59,157 nucleotides of DNA, from NCBI GenBank assembly GCA_020629115.1, contig JAHDDY010000015.1, positions 1 through 59,157 of the forward strand, given 5' to 3'. Of this stretch, positions 18,090-25,718 are shown piece after piece (positions within the stretch are counted from its first letter, which is position 1; each line of letters opens with the position of its first letter). This stretch comes from Paracoccaceae bacterium. GTDB taxonomy: Bacteria; Pseudomonadota; Alphaproteobacteria; Rhodobacterales; Rhodobacteraceae. The notes beneath the pieces were generated by a model. That model was not told the DNA's origin. It saw only the letters and a program-made list of their open reading frames with translations, and did not search any database. The position numbers were made by a program, and so were the translations under genes.

Positions 18090-18362
18090 TTGAGCGCAGA
18101 CAAGGAACCGCGCCCCGACCATGAAGGGTCCGGCGGCCATAGCAGCGAGCGCAAGCGCCATCAGGACCGCGAGCAATTGCGCGACGGGGCCGACGAACCG
18201 TTGCTCCAGCGCGAGGGCGAGGCCGCGCGGGAGTATGCCGTCGAGGAGCGCGCCTACTCGCTCGACCCCGATGCGAAGCCCGCCGACGATCTGGAGAAGA
18301 AGACCGACAAGGAAGACCCGGGCCTGAGCGACCCCTCCCGCCGCCGGGGAGAGCGCGCTTGA
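18090..18362 (+). CDS. Small hydrophilic protein of unknown function
   Basis: This 90-residue frame starts at TTG 18090 after a very strong ribosome-binding site (GAGGGAGGAGA at 18073-18083). The product is highly charged (many Asp, Glu, Arg, Lys), has no hydrophobic segment and is probably intrinsically disordered, with stretches such as EGSGGHSSERKRHQDREQLRD. An ATG at 18059 opens only a 21-codon frame in another register, so TTG is preferred. It follows topA by 79 bases. No family recognised. Confidence 0.5.
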   Translation: MSADKEPRPDHEGSGGHSSERKRHQDREQLRDGADEPLLQREGEAAREYAVEERAYSLDPDAKPADDLEKKTDKEDPGLSDPSRRRGERA

Positions 18363-18519
18363 CGGTGTTTCCAATCGGTCGAGCCGATGAGCGCCATGTT
18401 TCACGCAGCTTTTGGCGCGAGACATGGGCCGACTTGTTCGGGAATGACCCGGAATATCCGTTTTCCATACGGGTCTGTCACCCCCGGGCGCGGCTGCTCT
18501 ATATGATCTCTGGGATGAG

Positions 18520-19680
18520 CTAGCGCCGGCCGGTGATCCACCCGCCGCCCAGGACGCGCGTTCCCGTCGCCGCGTAGAAGACGCAGGCCTGCCCGGGGGC
18601 GACGCCGTCCTCCGGCTCCGACAGATGCGCCACCGCCGTCCCGTCCGGCCCCGGCACCACGCGGGCGGGCGTCGGCGGGCGGGTCGAGCGGACCTTCACG
18701 GCGACATCCCAGCCGCCCTCCGGCGCATCGGCGAACGCGCCGTCGCCCAGCCAGTTGATCTGGTGCAGCCGCACCTCGCTCGCGCCCAGCGCCTCGCGCG
18801 GGCCGACGATCACGCGCCGCGCCTCCGCATCGAGCTTCACGACGTAGAGCGGCTCGCCGCTGGCGATGCCGAGGCCCCGGCGCTGGCCGATGGTGTAGTT
18901 CAGCACGCCCCCGTGCTCGCCCAGCACCCGCCCGTCGAGATGCACGATCTCGCCCGGCTGCGACACGCCGGGGCGCAGCTTCTCAATGACGTCCGTGTAG
19001 CGGCCCTCGGGCACGAAGCAGATATCCTGACTGTCCGGCTTGTCGGCGACCGCCAGCCCGTGCCGCGCGGCCATCGCCCGCACCTCGGCCTTCGTCTCGA
19101 TCCCGCCCAGGGGAAAGCGCAGATAGGCGAGCTGCTCGCGGGTGGTCGTGAACAGGAAATAGCTCTGATCCTTGGCCGGATCGGCGGCGCGGTGCAGCTC
19201 CGGCCCATTCGGCCCGTCGATGCGGCGGATGTAATGTCCCGTCGCCAGGCAATCGGCATCCAGATCGCGGGCGAGCTGCATCAGGTCCGCGAACTTCACC
19301 CGCTCGTTGCAGCGGATGCAGGGGATGGGTGTCGCGCCCGCCAGATAGGCGTCGGCGAACTCGTCCATCACCGCCTCGCGGAAGAGGGTCTCGTAATCCA
19401 GCACGTAATGCGCGAAGCCCATCGCGGCGGCGACCCGGCGCGCGTCGTGGATGTCCGCGCCCGCGCAGCACGCCCCCTTCTTCGCCAGGGCGGCCCCGTG
19501 GTCGTAGAGCTGCATCGTCAGCCCGATCACGTCGAAGCCCTGCTCCGCTAGCATCGCCGCAACCACGGACGAATCCACCCCGCCGGACATGGCGACGGCC
19601 ACCCGGGTACGCTCGGGTTTCTTGGCGAAACCGAGACTGTCGGTCGTTTCAAGGCGTTCCATGGTTTCCATGCCGCGCAT
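18520..19680 (-). CDS. mnmA: tRNA-specific 2-thiouridylase
   Basis: The PP-loop [15 protein letters not shown] lies near the N-terminus. The two catalytic cysteines are in [12 protein letters not shown] and [10 protein letters not shown]. MnmA activates U34 of Lys, Glu and Gln tRNAs with ATP and inserts sulphur. Three in-frame ATGs are close together (19680, 19671, 19662). I chose 19680 because GGAA lies 9 bases upstream, but 19662 also has GGAA 5 bases upstream. The 146-base region up to sciP (19681-19826) is divergent and contains several TTAA tetramers. Confidence 0.95.
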   Translation of the reverse strand: MRGMETMERLETTDSLGFAKKPERTRVAVAMSGGVDSSVVAAMLAEQGFDVIGLTMQLYDHGAALAKKGACCAGADIHDARRVAAAMGFAHYVLDYETLFREAVMDEFADAYLAGATPIPCIRCNERVKFADLMQLARDLDADCLATGHYIRRIDGPNGPELHRAADPAKDQSYFLFTTTREQLAYLRFPLGGIETKAEVRAMAARHGLAVADKPDSQDICFVPEGRYTDVIEKLRPGVSQPGEIVHLDGRVLGEHGGVLNYTIGQRRGLGIASGEPLYVVKLDAEARRVIVGPREALGASEVRLHQINWLGDGAFADAPEGGWDVAVKVRSTRPPTPARVVPGPDGTAVAHLSEPEDGVAPGQACVFYAATGTRVLGGGWITGRR

Positions 19681-19826
19681 ATCGCGTTCCGGCCCGTCCG
19701 CGTCAAGCCGCGCCGCGGAAGACAACGGGAACGGTTAATCGGAAAGGTTACTCAAGAAAGGGGTTAACTTATTTAAAATGCTGCGTTTTTCCGATTTGTT
19801 AGGGGGTCGATGTGTAAATTGTCCGC

Positions 19827-20135
19827 ATGAGCCATCAACCGGACAAGCCGATGAGCGAGACCAATGAGAACCGTCCCCGATCCGTTATCGGGCCTGACGG
19901 TCAGCGTCTGACACGCAACGATCTGCCGCCCGCGAACACGCGGCGCTGGGTCATCCGCCGCAAGGCCGAAGTCGTCGCCGCCGTGCGTGGCGACCTCCTG
20001 ACGCTCGACGAGGCCTGCGACTACTACAACCTCTCCCACGAGGAATTCGAGTGCTGGCGCAAGACGATCGACCGGCATGGCATCCAGGGGCTGCGCACGA
20101 CCCGCATCAAGAAATACAGGCCGCATCAGCTATGA
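19827..20135 (+). CDS. sciP: CtrA inhibitor SciP (DUF1153)
   Basis: The 102-residue protein has the DUF1153 core: GPDGQRLTRNDLPPANTRRWV, RRKAEVVAAVRGDLLTLDEAC and the trihelical DNA-binding segment YNLSHEEFECWRKTIDRHG. It ends GLRTTRIKKYRP. In Caulobacter SciP binds CtrA and DNA and blocks CtrA-activated transcription of flagellar genes in G1. ATG 19851 (residue 9) is an alternative start closer to the usual family length. It overlaps the next gene (ATGA) and lies 1.2 kb from ctrA, so the regulator and its inhibitor are neighbours here. Confidence 0.92.
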   Translation: MSHQPDKPMSETNENRPRSVIGPDGQRLTRNDLPPANTRRWVIRRKAEVVAAVRGDLLTLDEACDYYNLSHEEFECWRKTIDRHGIQGLRTTRIKKYRPHQL

Positions 20136-20953
20136 CCGCCCCGATCCGACGCAGGGAGCCTTCCATCGCCTTCGGGATGCCGGAGGATGCGGCCTCCGTA
20201 CCGCCGCTCCCGCCCGTGCCCGACATTGCCCCTGCGCCGAGCCTGCTGAGACGCACGCGCGGGCGGTTCGGCGCGCTGTGCCGCGCCATGGATCTCTCGC
20301 CGGGCATGGTCGAGGCGCTGGCCGAGGCGCTGGGGCCGCGCGACATGGACGAGGCGAGCCTCGCGCGCGCGCTCGATACGGTCTTCGATTTCGAGCCGGT
20401 CTCGCCGGGCACCACGCATCCGCTCGTGCTGATCGGCAGCGGCGCGGCGCTGAGGCGGCGCGTGGCGCTGTCGCTGGCGCAGCGGATCGAGTGGACCGGC
20501 CGTCCGGTGGCGCTCTACTCGCTGCGGGAGGGGCGCTTTCCGACGCCGCTGGCCATCTATTCCGGCGGGCTGGACGTGCTCTACACGGGGACGGTCGAGG
20601 CCTGCCTCGATGCCGTGCGCGCGCGGGACAGCGACGAGATGGCGATCGTCGACGCCTGCTGCCTCGACGACGGACCGGAGGCGGCCGCCGCGCTGTCCGG
20701 TCTCATCCGCGCCCTCGACGCCGAGGCCGTCTATGTCGGCGACGGCTCGACCCCCCTGCCCACGGGTTCGGAGGCGGGCGACGTGGAGCGCATGGTCCTG
20801 GCGGGTCGCCACGCGCCGCACAGGCTCGGCGCGCTCCTCGGGCTGGCGCACCGGCAGGGTTGGGCCATCGCGGGCCACCACTCCGCGGCGGGCATCTCCC
20901 GCCCCCTGACATCCGCCGTCCTGGCCGACCGCCTCATGCTGCTGACCCATTGA
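20132..20953 (+). CDS. Degenerate FlhF/SRP-GTPase-like protein
   Basis: The 273-residue protein has a Pro-rich N-terminus and then a region that follows the order of SRP-type GTPases such as FlhF. PLVLIGSGAALRRRVALSLA stands where the P-loop should be, EMAIVDACCLDDGPEAA where the DTAGR motif should be, and HRLGALLGLAHRQGWAIAG where the region after TKLD should be. The P-loop lacks the GxGKT lysine, so GTP hydrolysis is unlikely. Translation is coupled to sciP (ATGA overlap). A role in flagellar control or placement is an inference from sciP linkage and the FlhF resemblance; an unrelated fold cannot be excluded. Confidence 0.5.
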   Translation: MTAPIRRREPSIAFGMPEDAASVPPLPPVPDIAPAPSLLRRTRGRFGALCRAMDLSPGMVEALAEALGPRDMDEASLARALDTVFDFEPVSPGTTHPLVLIGSGAALRRRVALSLAQRIEWTGRPVALYSLREGRFPTPLAIYSGGLDVLYTGTVEACLDAVRARDSDEMAIVDACCLDDGPEAAAALSGLIRALDAEAVYVGDGSTPLPTGSEAGDVERMVLAGRHAPHRLGALLGLAHRQGWAIAGHHSAAGISRPLTSAVLADRLMLLTH

Positions 20954-20983
20954 TCCCGGCCCCGCCCGTCCCATTCGCGAACG

Positions 20984-21018
20984 AAAGGCCGTTCTCCCTT
21001 CCGGGGGGACGGCTTTTT
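20984..21018 (+). terminator. Intrinsic terminator after the sciP operon
   Basis: GCCGTTCTCCC pairs with GGGGGGACGGC (two G-T wobbles) across a TTCC loop. The stem is extended by AAAG against the following T-run (TTTTT at 21014-21018). It lies 30 bases after the stop of the FlhF-like gene. Confidence 0.8.
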
Positions 21019-21298
21019 CGGTTTCTTACGGAACCGGAGAGACGTATACGGAGTAAAGAGCCGGCCCGGTTTCGAATCAGTTACCGGCGCGTCCGCTGGC
21101 CATCGTGACGAGAGCGAGGCATGGATCTGGAGAAGCACAAAAGGGCCCTTTGCCAGCATATTCCGTCCGTTGACAGGGTTTGTTCAGTACACCGGCAAAT
21201 ACCTGCCAATGTTATCAATAGCTGGTGAGAGTTTTTTTACTTTTGTTTTCTAGCCTGCTTAACGATGATGATTAACCTGAAGGCGGTCGAGGGATACC
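21019..21298 (+). promoter_or_regulatory. ctrA upstream region
   Basis: About 280 non-coding bases precede ctrA and are clearly richer in A+T than the rest of the window. They contain TTGACA at 21170-21175, a possible -35 box; a T-rich tract at about 21234-21250; and a direct repeat TTAAC-N8-TTAAC at 21259-21276. A GAATC (GANTC, the CcrM methylation site) lies at 21074-21078. In Caulobacter, CcrM methylation and CtrA itself control ctrA transcription. The TTAA pair here is spaced by 9 bases, not the canonical 7, so CtrA binding is only possible. Confidence 0.4.
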
Positions 21299-22006
21299 AT
21301 GCGAATCTTGCTGATTGAGGACGACAGCGCCATGGCGCAGAGCATCGAACTGATGCTCAAGCAGGACGGCTTCAACGTCTACACGACGGATCTCGGCGAG
21401 GAAGGTATCGACCTCGGCAAGCTGTACGACTACGACCTGATCGTGCTCGACCTGAACCTGCCGGACATGAACGGCTACGACGTGCTGCGCCAGCTCCGCG
21501 TCGCGAAGATCGGCACGCCGATCCTGATCCTCTCGGGCCTGTCGGGCACCGAGGACAAGGTGAAGGGCTTCGGCTTCGGCGCCGACGACTACATGACCAA
21601 GCCGTTCAACAAGGACGAGCTGATCGCGCGCATCCACGCCATCGTGCGCCGCTCGAAGGGGCACAGCCAGTCGATCATCACCACCGGCATGATCAAGGTG
21701 AACCTCGATGCCAAGACCGTCGAGGTCAACGGCAACCGGGTCCACCTGACCGGCAAGGAATACCAGATGCTGGAGCTGCTCTCGCTCCGCAAGGGCACGA
21801 CCCTGACGAAGGAGATGTTCCTGAACCATCTCTACGGCGGCATGGACGAGCCGGAGCTGAAGATCATCGACGTGTTCATCTGCAAGCTGCGCAAGAAGCT
21901 GTCGAACGCCACCGGCGGGGTCAGCTACATCGAGACGGTCTGGGGACGCGGCTACGTGCTGCGCGAGGTCGAGGAAGAGACCAAGCCCGAGGCCGCCAGC
22001 GCCTGA
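21299..22006 (+). CDS. ctrA: Cell-cycle response regulator CtrA
   Basis: The 235-residue protein is an OmpR-type response regulator. The receiver domain has the acidic pair in IEDDS, the phospho-acceptor D51 in [15 protein letters not shown] and the lysine in MTKPFNKDE. The C-terminal winged helix shows [21 protein letters not shown] and [10 protein letters not shown]. CtrA is the master regulator of the alphaproteobacterial cell cycle; in Rhodobacterales it mainly controls motility, gene-transfer agent and quorum-linked genes and is not essential. Monocistronic by position, with a terminator directly downstream. Confidence 0.97.
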   Translation: MRILLIEDDSAMAQSIELMLKQDGFNVYTTDLGEEGIDLGKLYDYDLIVLDLNLPDMNGYDVLRQLRVAKIGTPILILSGLSGTEDKVKGFGFGADDYMTKPFNKDELIARIHAIVRRSKGHSQSIITTGMIKVNLDAKTVEVNGNRVHLTGKEYQMLELLSLRKGTTLTKEMFLNHLYGGMDEPELKIIDVFICKLRKKLSNATGGVSYIETVWGRGYVLREVEEETKPEAASA

Positions 22007-22040
22007 AAGGACGACGCGCCGGTCGATCCGTGAGTTGCGA

Positions 22041-22068
22041 GACCCGCCCCCGCCAGGGCGGGTCTTTT
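22041..22068 (+). terminator. Intrinsic terminator after ctrA
   Basis: A perfect 9-bp stem GACCCGCCC / GGGCGGGTC with a 6-base loop is followed by TTTTCTTGT, a classic Rho-independent terminator 34 bases after the ctrA stop. Confidence 0.92.
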
Positions 22069-22132
22069 CTTGTCGCATCGTCCCGGGAGGGGCGGCCCCC
22101 TATATTCCTTCCGAACCTGGGAGGAACGATCC

Positions 22133-22522
22133 ATGGATACCGCCGCGCTGCTCGCCGCCGCCACCCTGCTGGGCGGCATGGTCTTCTTCAGCTTCGGCTT
22201 CGCGCCCGTCCTGTTCAAGCAGTTGCCGATGAAGCAGGTGCGCCCGCTGCTGCGCGGGACGTTCCCGTACTACTACCTCGCTGTCATCGCGGTCTCGGCC
22301 GTCGCCACGCTGCTGACGCTGACGGTCGGGACGATGCCCGCCCTGCTGCTGGGTGCGGTCTGCCTCGGCACGGTCTACGCGCGCCAGATCCTGATGGCGC
22401 AGATCAATGCCGCCACCGATGCGGGCGACGACGGGCGGTTCAAGGCGCTGCACGGCCTGTCGGTCGGCATCCAGCTCGTGCAGATCGGCTTGGCCGGCTG
22501 GGCCGTGGCGCTGCTGGGGTAG
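22133..22522 (+). CDS. DUF4149-like small membrane protein
   Basis: The 129-residue protein has four hydrophobic helices: AALLAAATLLGGMVFFSFGFA, then YYYLAVIAVSAVATLLTL, then a segment around PALLLGAVCLGTVYA, and VGIQLVQIGLAGWAVALLG. The motif MVFFSFGFAPVLFKQLP and the overall layout resemble the DUF4149/TMEM205-like family, of unknown function. A ribosome-binding site (GGGAGGAACG) precedes the ATG. It stops 6 bases from the end of the convergent bhcR gene, with no room for a terminator between. Confidence 0.65.
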   Translation: MDTAALLAAATLLGGMVFFSFGFAPVLFKQLPMKQVRPLLRGTFPYYYLAVIAVSAVATLLTLTVGTMPALLLGAVCLGTVYARQILMAQINAATDAGDDGRFKALHGLSVGIQLVQIGLAGWAVALLG

Positions 22523-22528
22523 GGACCG

Positions 22529-23368
22529 TCATCTCCGCGCCGGGGGAACGCCGCCCACGAGATCGGTGATGGCCGCGGCGGCGGCGCGCACGTGCCCGGC
22601 CATCGTCTCCAGACCGGCATCGGGAAAGCGCACCGCCGGGCCGGAGACGGATACCCCCGCCACCGCCTCGCCCTCGGTATCGAAGATCGGGGCCGCGATG
22701 CAGCGCATCCCGAGATGCCGTTCCTCGTCGTCATAGGCCCAGCCCCGCGCCCGCGTCCGCGCGAGATCGGCCCGCAACGCCGCGTCGGTCGTCAGGGTGC
22801 GCGCCGTGTAGGCATCGAGGGGCGCGCGGGCCAGCAGGGCCGCCACCTCCGCCTCCGGCCACTGCGCGAGCAGCGCCTTGCCGATGCCCGAGGCGTGGAG
22901 CGGGCCGCGCGTGCCGGGGCGGAAGAAGGCGCGGACGGGGTTGTGCGATTCCACCTGTCCCATGAACACCACGCCCCGCGCATCCGCGATGGCCAGGTTC
23001 GCCGTCTCCCCCGTCTCGCGCATCAGGTGGCGCATCGGCTCCCGCGCCGCCTCGGCCACGCTGACCCGATGCACGAAGGCCCGCCCGATGCGGAACGCCT
23101 CGACCCCGATCATCCATTCCTGCGCCGTCCCGTCGAAGGCGACGATGCCGTGCCCCTGCATGGTGGTGAGCAGGCGATAGGCGGAGGAGGGCGGGATGCC
23201 GATCCGCGCGGCGATGTCCGACAGGCTACCCTTGCCCCCTTCCGCCAGCGCCGACAGGAGGGTCAGCCCCCGGTCCAGCGCCTGCACGACCCCGCCCGGC
23301 GCGGTGTCGTTCGCCCCGCTCCCCCGGGGCCGGCCGCGCGGACGCTTGGGCGTATCGGTCGTCGTCAT
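22529..23368 (-). CDS. bhcR: IclR-type regulator of the beta-hydroxyaspartate cycle (BhcR)
   Basis: The 279-residue protein has an N-terminal IclR winged helix (VVQALDRGLTLLSALAEG, then LSDIAARIGIPPSSAYRLLTTM) and a C-terminal effector domain (RGPLHASGIGKALLAQWPE, then GMRCIAAPIFDTEGEAVAGVSVSGP). The N-terminus is basic (KRPRGRPRGSG), an AT-hook-like extension. It is divergent from bhcA. In Paracoccus denitrificans BhcR controls the bhc cluster and responds to glyoxylate. ATG 23368 follows from the start of this extension; the frame is open further upstream but into the promoter region. Confidence 0.9.
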   Translation of the reverse strand: MTTTDTPKRPRGRPRGSGANDTAPGGVVQALDRGLTLLSALAEGGKGSLSDIAARIGIPPSSAYRLLTTMQGHGIVAFDGTAQEWMIGVEAFRIGRAFVHRVSVAEAAREPMRHLMRETGETANLAIADARGVVFMGQVESHNPVRAFFRPGTRGPLHASGIGKALLAQWPEAEVAALLARAPLDAYTARTLTTDAALRADLARTRARGWAYDDEERHLGMRCIAAPIFDTEGEAVAGVSVSGPAVRFPDAGLETMAGHVRAAAAAITDLVGGVPPARR

Positions 23369-23439
23369 GCTGCGGGTCGCCTCCGAATGATGTGCGGGAT
23401 TCCGCATTTCCGGAGAGCGGAAAATAGGAAACCCTTGCC

Positions 23440-23485
23440 TGCGCAATCACCTAGCGTATTTTTGCGCATCGTGAAAATATTTTTC
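23440..23485. promoter_or_regulatory. Putative BhcR operator / bhcA promoter region
   Basis: The 181-base divergent region holds a perfect inverted repeat TGCGCAA (23440-23446) and TTGCGCA (23462-23468), with half-site centres 22 bases, or two helical turns, apart. This suits an IclR-type dimer of dimers. It is followed by the near-palindromic GAAAATATTTTTC at 23473-23485 and A-rich DNA, very unlike the surrounding GC-rich sequence and probably part of the bhcA promoter. Assignment to BhcR rests on position. Confidence 0.55.
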
Positions 23486-23549
23486 GGAAAAATTGAAAAA
23501 ACGGTCGGGCGCGGTATCTTCCTCTTCAGCACCACGAGGAGGGTATCCC

Positions 23550-24743
23550 ATGAGCAATCAGAACCCGGTCTTCATCCCCGGCCCGACGAACATCCCCGAG
23601 CGCCTGCGCCATGCGATGAACGTGCCCACCTTCGATCACCGCGCGCCCGATTTCGTGGACCTGCTCGACCCGCTTCTGTCCGACCTGAAGACGGTCTTCA
23701 AGACCGAGACCAGCCATGTCGTCACATTTCCGGCCAGCGGGACGGGCGGCTGGGAGGCGGCGATCACGAATACGCTCTCGCCCGGCGACCGGGTGCTCGT
23801 CGCCCGCTACGGCATGTTCTCGCACCGCTGGATCGACCTGTGCGAACGCCATGGCCTCGACGTGGAGGTGATCGAGCGGCCCTGGGGCGAGGGTGCGCCC
23901 GCCGACCTGTTCGCCGAGCGCCTGGCCGCCGACGGGGACCACGCCATCAAGGCCGTCCTCGTCACCCACAACGAGACCGCCACCGGCGTCGTCAGCGATA
24001 TCGCCGCCGTACGCCGGGCGATGGATGCGAGCGGGCATCCCGCGATGCTCTACGCCGATTGCGTCAGCTCGCTCGCCTCGATGGACTTCCGCATGGACGA
24101 ATGGGGCGTCGATCTCGCCGTCTCCGGCTCGCAGAAGGGGTTCATGCTCGCCACCGGCATGGCCGTCGTGGGGGTCAGCGAGAAGGCCGTCGCGGCGATG
24201 GACAGCGCCGCCTGCCCGCGCTGCTTCTTCGACTTCCGCGACATGATGGGCGCGAACGCGAAGGGCGGCTATCCCTACACGCCCCCCGTCCAGCTTCTGC
24301 ACGGCCTGCGCGCCAGCCTCGACATGCTGCTGGAAGAGGGGCTGGAGGCCGTCTTCGCGCGCCATGCCCGCATCGCCGGGGGGGTGCGCGCGGCGGTCGA
24401 TGCCTGGGGCCTGACGCTCTGCGCCAAGTCGCCCGACCTGTATTCCGATACCGTCAGCGCGATCTACGTCCCGGAAGGGTTCGACAGCGACGCCCTGACC
24501 GAACGGGCCTTCGGGGACTACGGCGTCTCCTTCGGCGTGGGCCTCGGCGAGATGGCGGGCAAGGCGTTCCGCATCGGTCATCTGGGATCGCTGACGGATG
24601 TCATGGCGCTGTCGGGGCTTGCGGCCATCGAGATGGCGATGAAGGATGAGGGCTACCCCATCGCGCTCGGCTCGGGCGTGGCGGCGGCGCAGGAGCATTA
24701 CCGCGCGACCCGGGCGCGGCCCGACATGAAGGAAGCGGCATGA
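23550..24743 (+). CDS. bhcA: L-aspartate--glyoxylate aminotransferase BhcA
   Basis: The 397-residue protein is a class V PLP aminotransferase of the serine-glyoxylate/alanine-glyoxylate type. It has FIPGPTNIPERLRHAMN at the N-terminus, FPASGTGGWEAAITN for phosphate binding, and the PLP lysine in VSGSQKGFMLA (K196). In the beta-hydroxyaspartate cycle BhcA converts glyoxylate plus aspartate to glycine and oxaloacetate. A strong ribosome-binding site (GAGGAGGG) precedes the ATG. The assignment over a generic serine-glyoxylate enzyme rests on the complete bhcRABCD context. The stop overlaps bhcB (ATGA). Confidence 0.93.
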   Translation: MSNQNPVFIPGPTNIPERLRHAMNVPTFDHRAPDFVDLLDPLLSDLKTVFKTETSHVVTFPASGTGGWEAAITNTLSPGDRVLVARYGMFSHRWIDLCERHGLDVEVIERPWGEGAPADLFAERLAADGDHAIKAVLVTHNETATGVVSDIAAVRRAMDASGHPAMLYADCVSSLASMDFRMDEWGVDLAVSGSQKGFMLATGMAVVGVSEKAVAAMDSAACPRCFFDFRDMMGANAKGGYPYTPPVQLLHGLRASLDMLLEEGLEAVFARHARIAGGVRAAVDAWGLTLCAKSPDLYSDTVSAIYVPEGFDSDALTERAFGDYGVSFGVGLGEMAGKAFRIGHLGSLTDVMALSGLAAIEMAMKDEGYPIALGSGVAAAQEHYRATRARPDMKEAA

Positions 24744-25699
24744 GCGATCTCGACCTGCCAGACTACGACGATGTGCTCGCCGCGCACGCGCGCATCGCGC
24801 CGCATATCCACCGCACGCCGATCCTGACCTCCGAGTATCTGGACGGCCTGACCGGGGCCTCGCTGTTCTTCAAGTGCGAGAACTTCCAGAAGGCCGGGGC
24901 GTTCAAGGCGCGGGGGGCCTCGAATGCCGTCTTCGGCCTGTCGGACGACCAGGCTTCGAAGGGCGTGGCGACGCATTCCTCGGGCAATCACGGCCTGTCG
25001 CTCAGCTACGCGGCGGGGCGGCGGGGCATCCCCGTCTCGGTCGTCATCCCCCGCACCGCGCCGCAGGCGAAGAAGGATGCCATGGCGGGATACGGCGCGC
25101 GGATCGTGGAATGCGAGCCGTCCACGTCATCGCGCGAGGCGACCTTCGCCAAGGTGCAGGAGGAGACCGGGGCCGATTTCGTCCATCCCTACAACGACCC
25201 GCGCGTGATCGCGGGGCAGGCCACCTGCTCGCGTGAGATGATGGAGCAGGTGGAGGGCCTCGACGCCGTGATCGCCCCCATCGGCGGCGGCGGCATGGTC
25301 TCGGGCACCTGCCTGACCCTTTCGAACATCGCCCCGCACGTGGAGATCTACGCCGCCGAGCCGGAGCAGGCGGACGATGCGTATCGCAGCTTCAAGGCCG
25401 GGCACATCATCGCCGACGATGCGCCGGTCACGGTCGCCGACGGGCTGAAGGTGCCGCTGAAGGAACGCACCTGGCATTTCGTCTCGAACCATGTCACCGA
25501 TATCCTGACCGCCAGCGAGCAGGAGATCGTCGACGCGATGCACCTGACCTGGCAGCGCATGAAGATCGTCATCGAGCCAAGCTGCGCCGTGCCGCTGGCG
25601 ACGATCCTCAAGAACCGTGAGGTCTTCGCGGGCAAGCGCGTCGGCGTCGTCATCACGGGCGGCAACGTGGACCTGAAATCCCTGCCGTGGATGACCTGA
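24740..25699 (+). CDS. bhcB: Beta-hydroxyaspartate dehydratase BhcB
   Basis: The 319-residue enzyme belongs to the serine/threonine dehydratase PLP fold. It has FFKCENFQKAGAFKARGASN with the PLP lysine (K56), THSSGNHGLSLSYAAG, and the glycine loop APIGGGGMVSGTC. BhcB dehydrates erythro-beta-hydroxyaspartate to iminosuccinate. It is translationally coupled to bhcA (4-base overlap) and followed 19 bases later by bhcC. On sequence alone it could be a serine racemase or threonine dehydratase; the operon decides. Confidence 0.93.
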   Translation: MSDLDLPDYDDVLAAHARIAPHIHRTPILTSEYLDGLTGASLFFKCENFQKAGAFKARGASNAVFGLSDDQASKGVATHSSGNHGLSLSYAAGRRGIPVSVVIPRTAPQAKKDAMAGYGARIVECEPSTSSREATFAKVQEETGADFVHPYNDPRVIAGQATCSREMMEQVEGLDAVIAPIGGGGMVSGTCLTLSNIAPHVEIYAAEPEQADDAYRSFKAGHIIADDAPVTVADGLKVPLKERTWHFVSNHVTDILTASEQEIVDAMHLTWQRMKIVIEPSCAVPLATILKNREVFAGKRVGVVITGGNVDLKSLPWMT

Positions 25700-25718
25700 A
25701 CCAGAAGGAAGAAGAGCG

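Noticed and set aside
19734-19775. CtrA boxes upstream of sciP
   Set aside because: Several TTAA/TTAC elements occur but none has TTAA-N7-TTAA spacing.
21259-21275. CtrA box upstream of ctrA (TTAA pair)
   Set aside because: The two TTAA elements are separated by 9 bases, not the canonical 7, so I list it only as a possibility in the ctrA upstream region.
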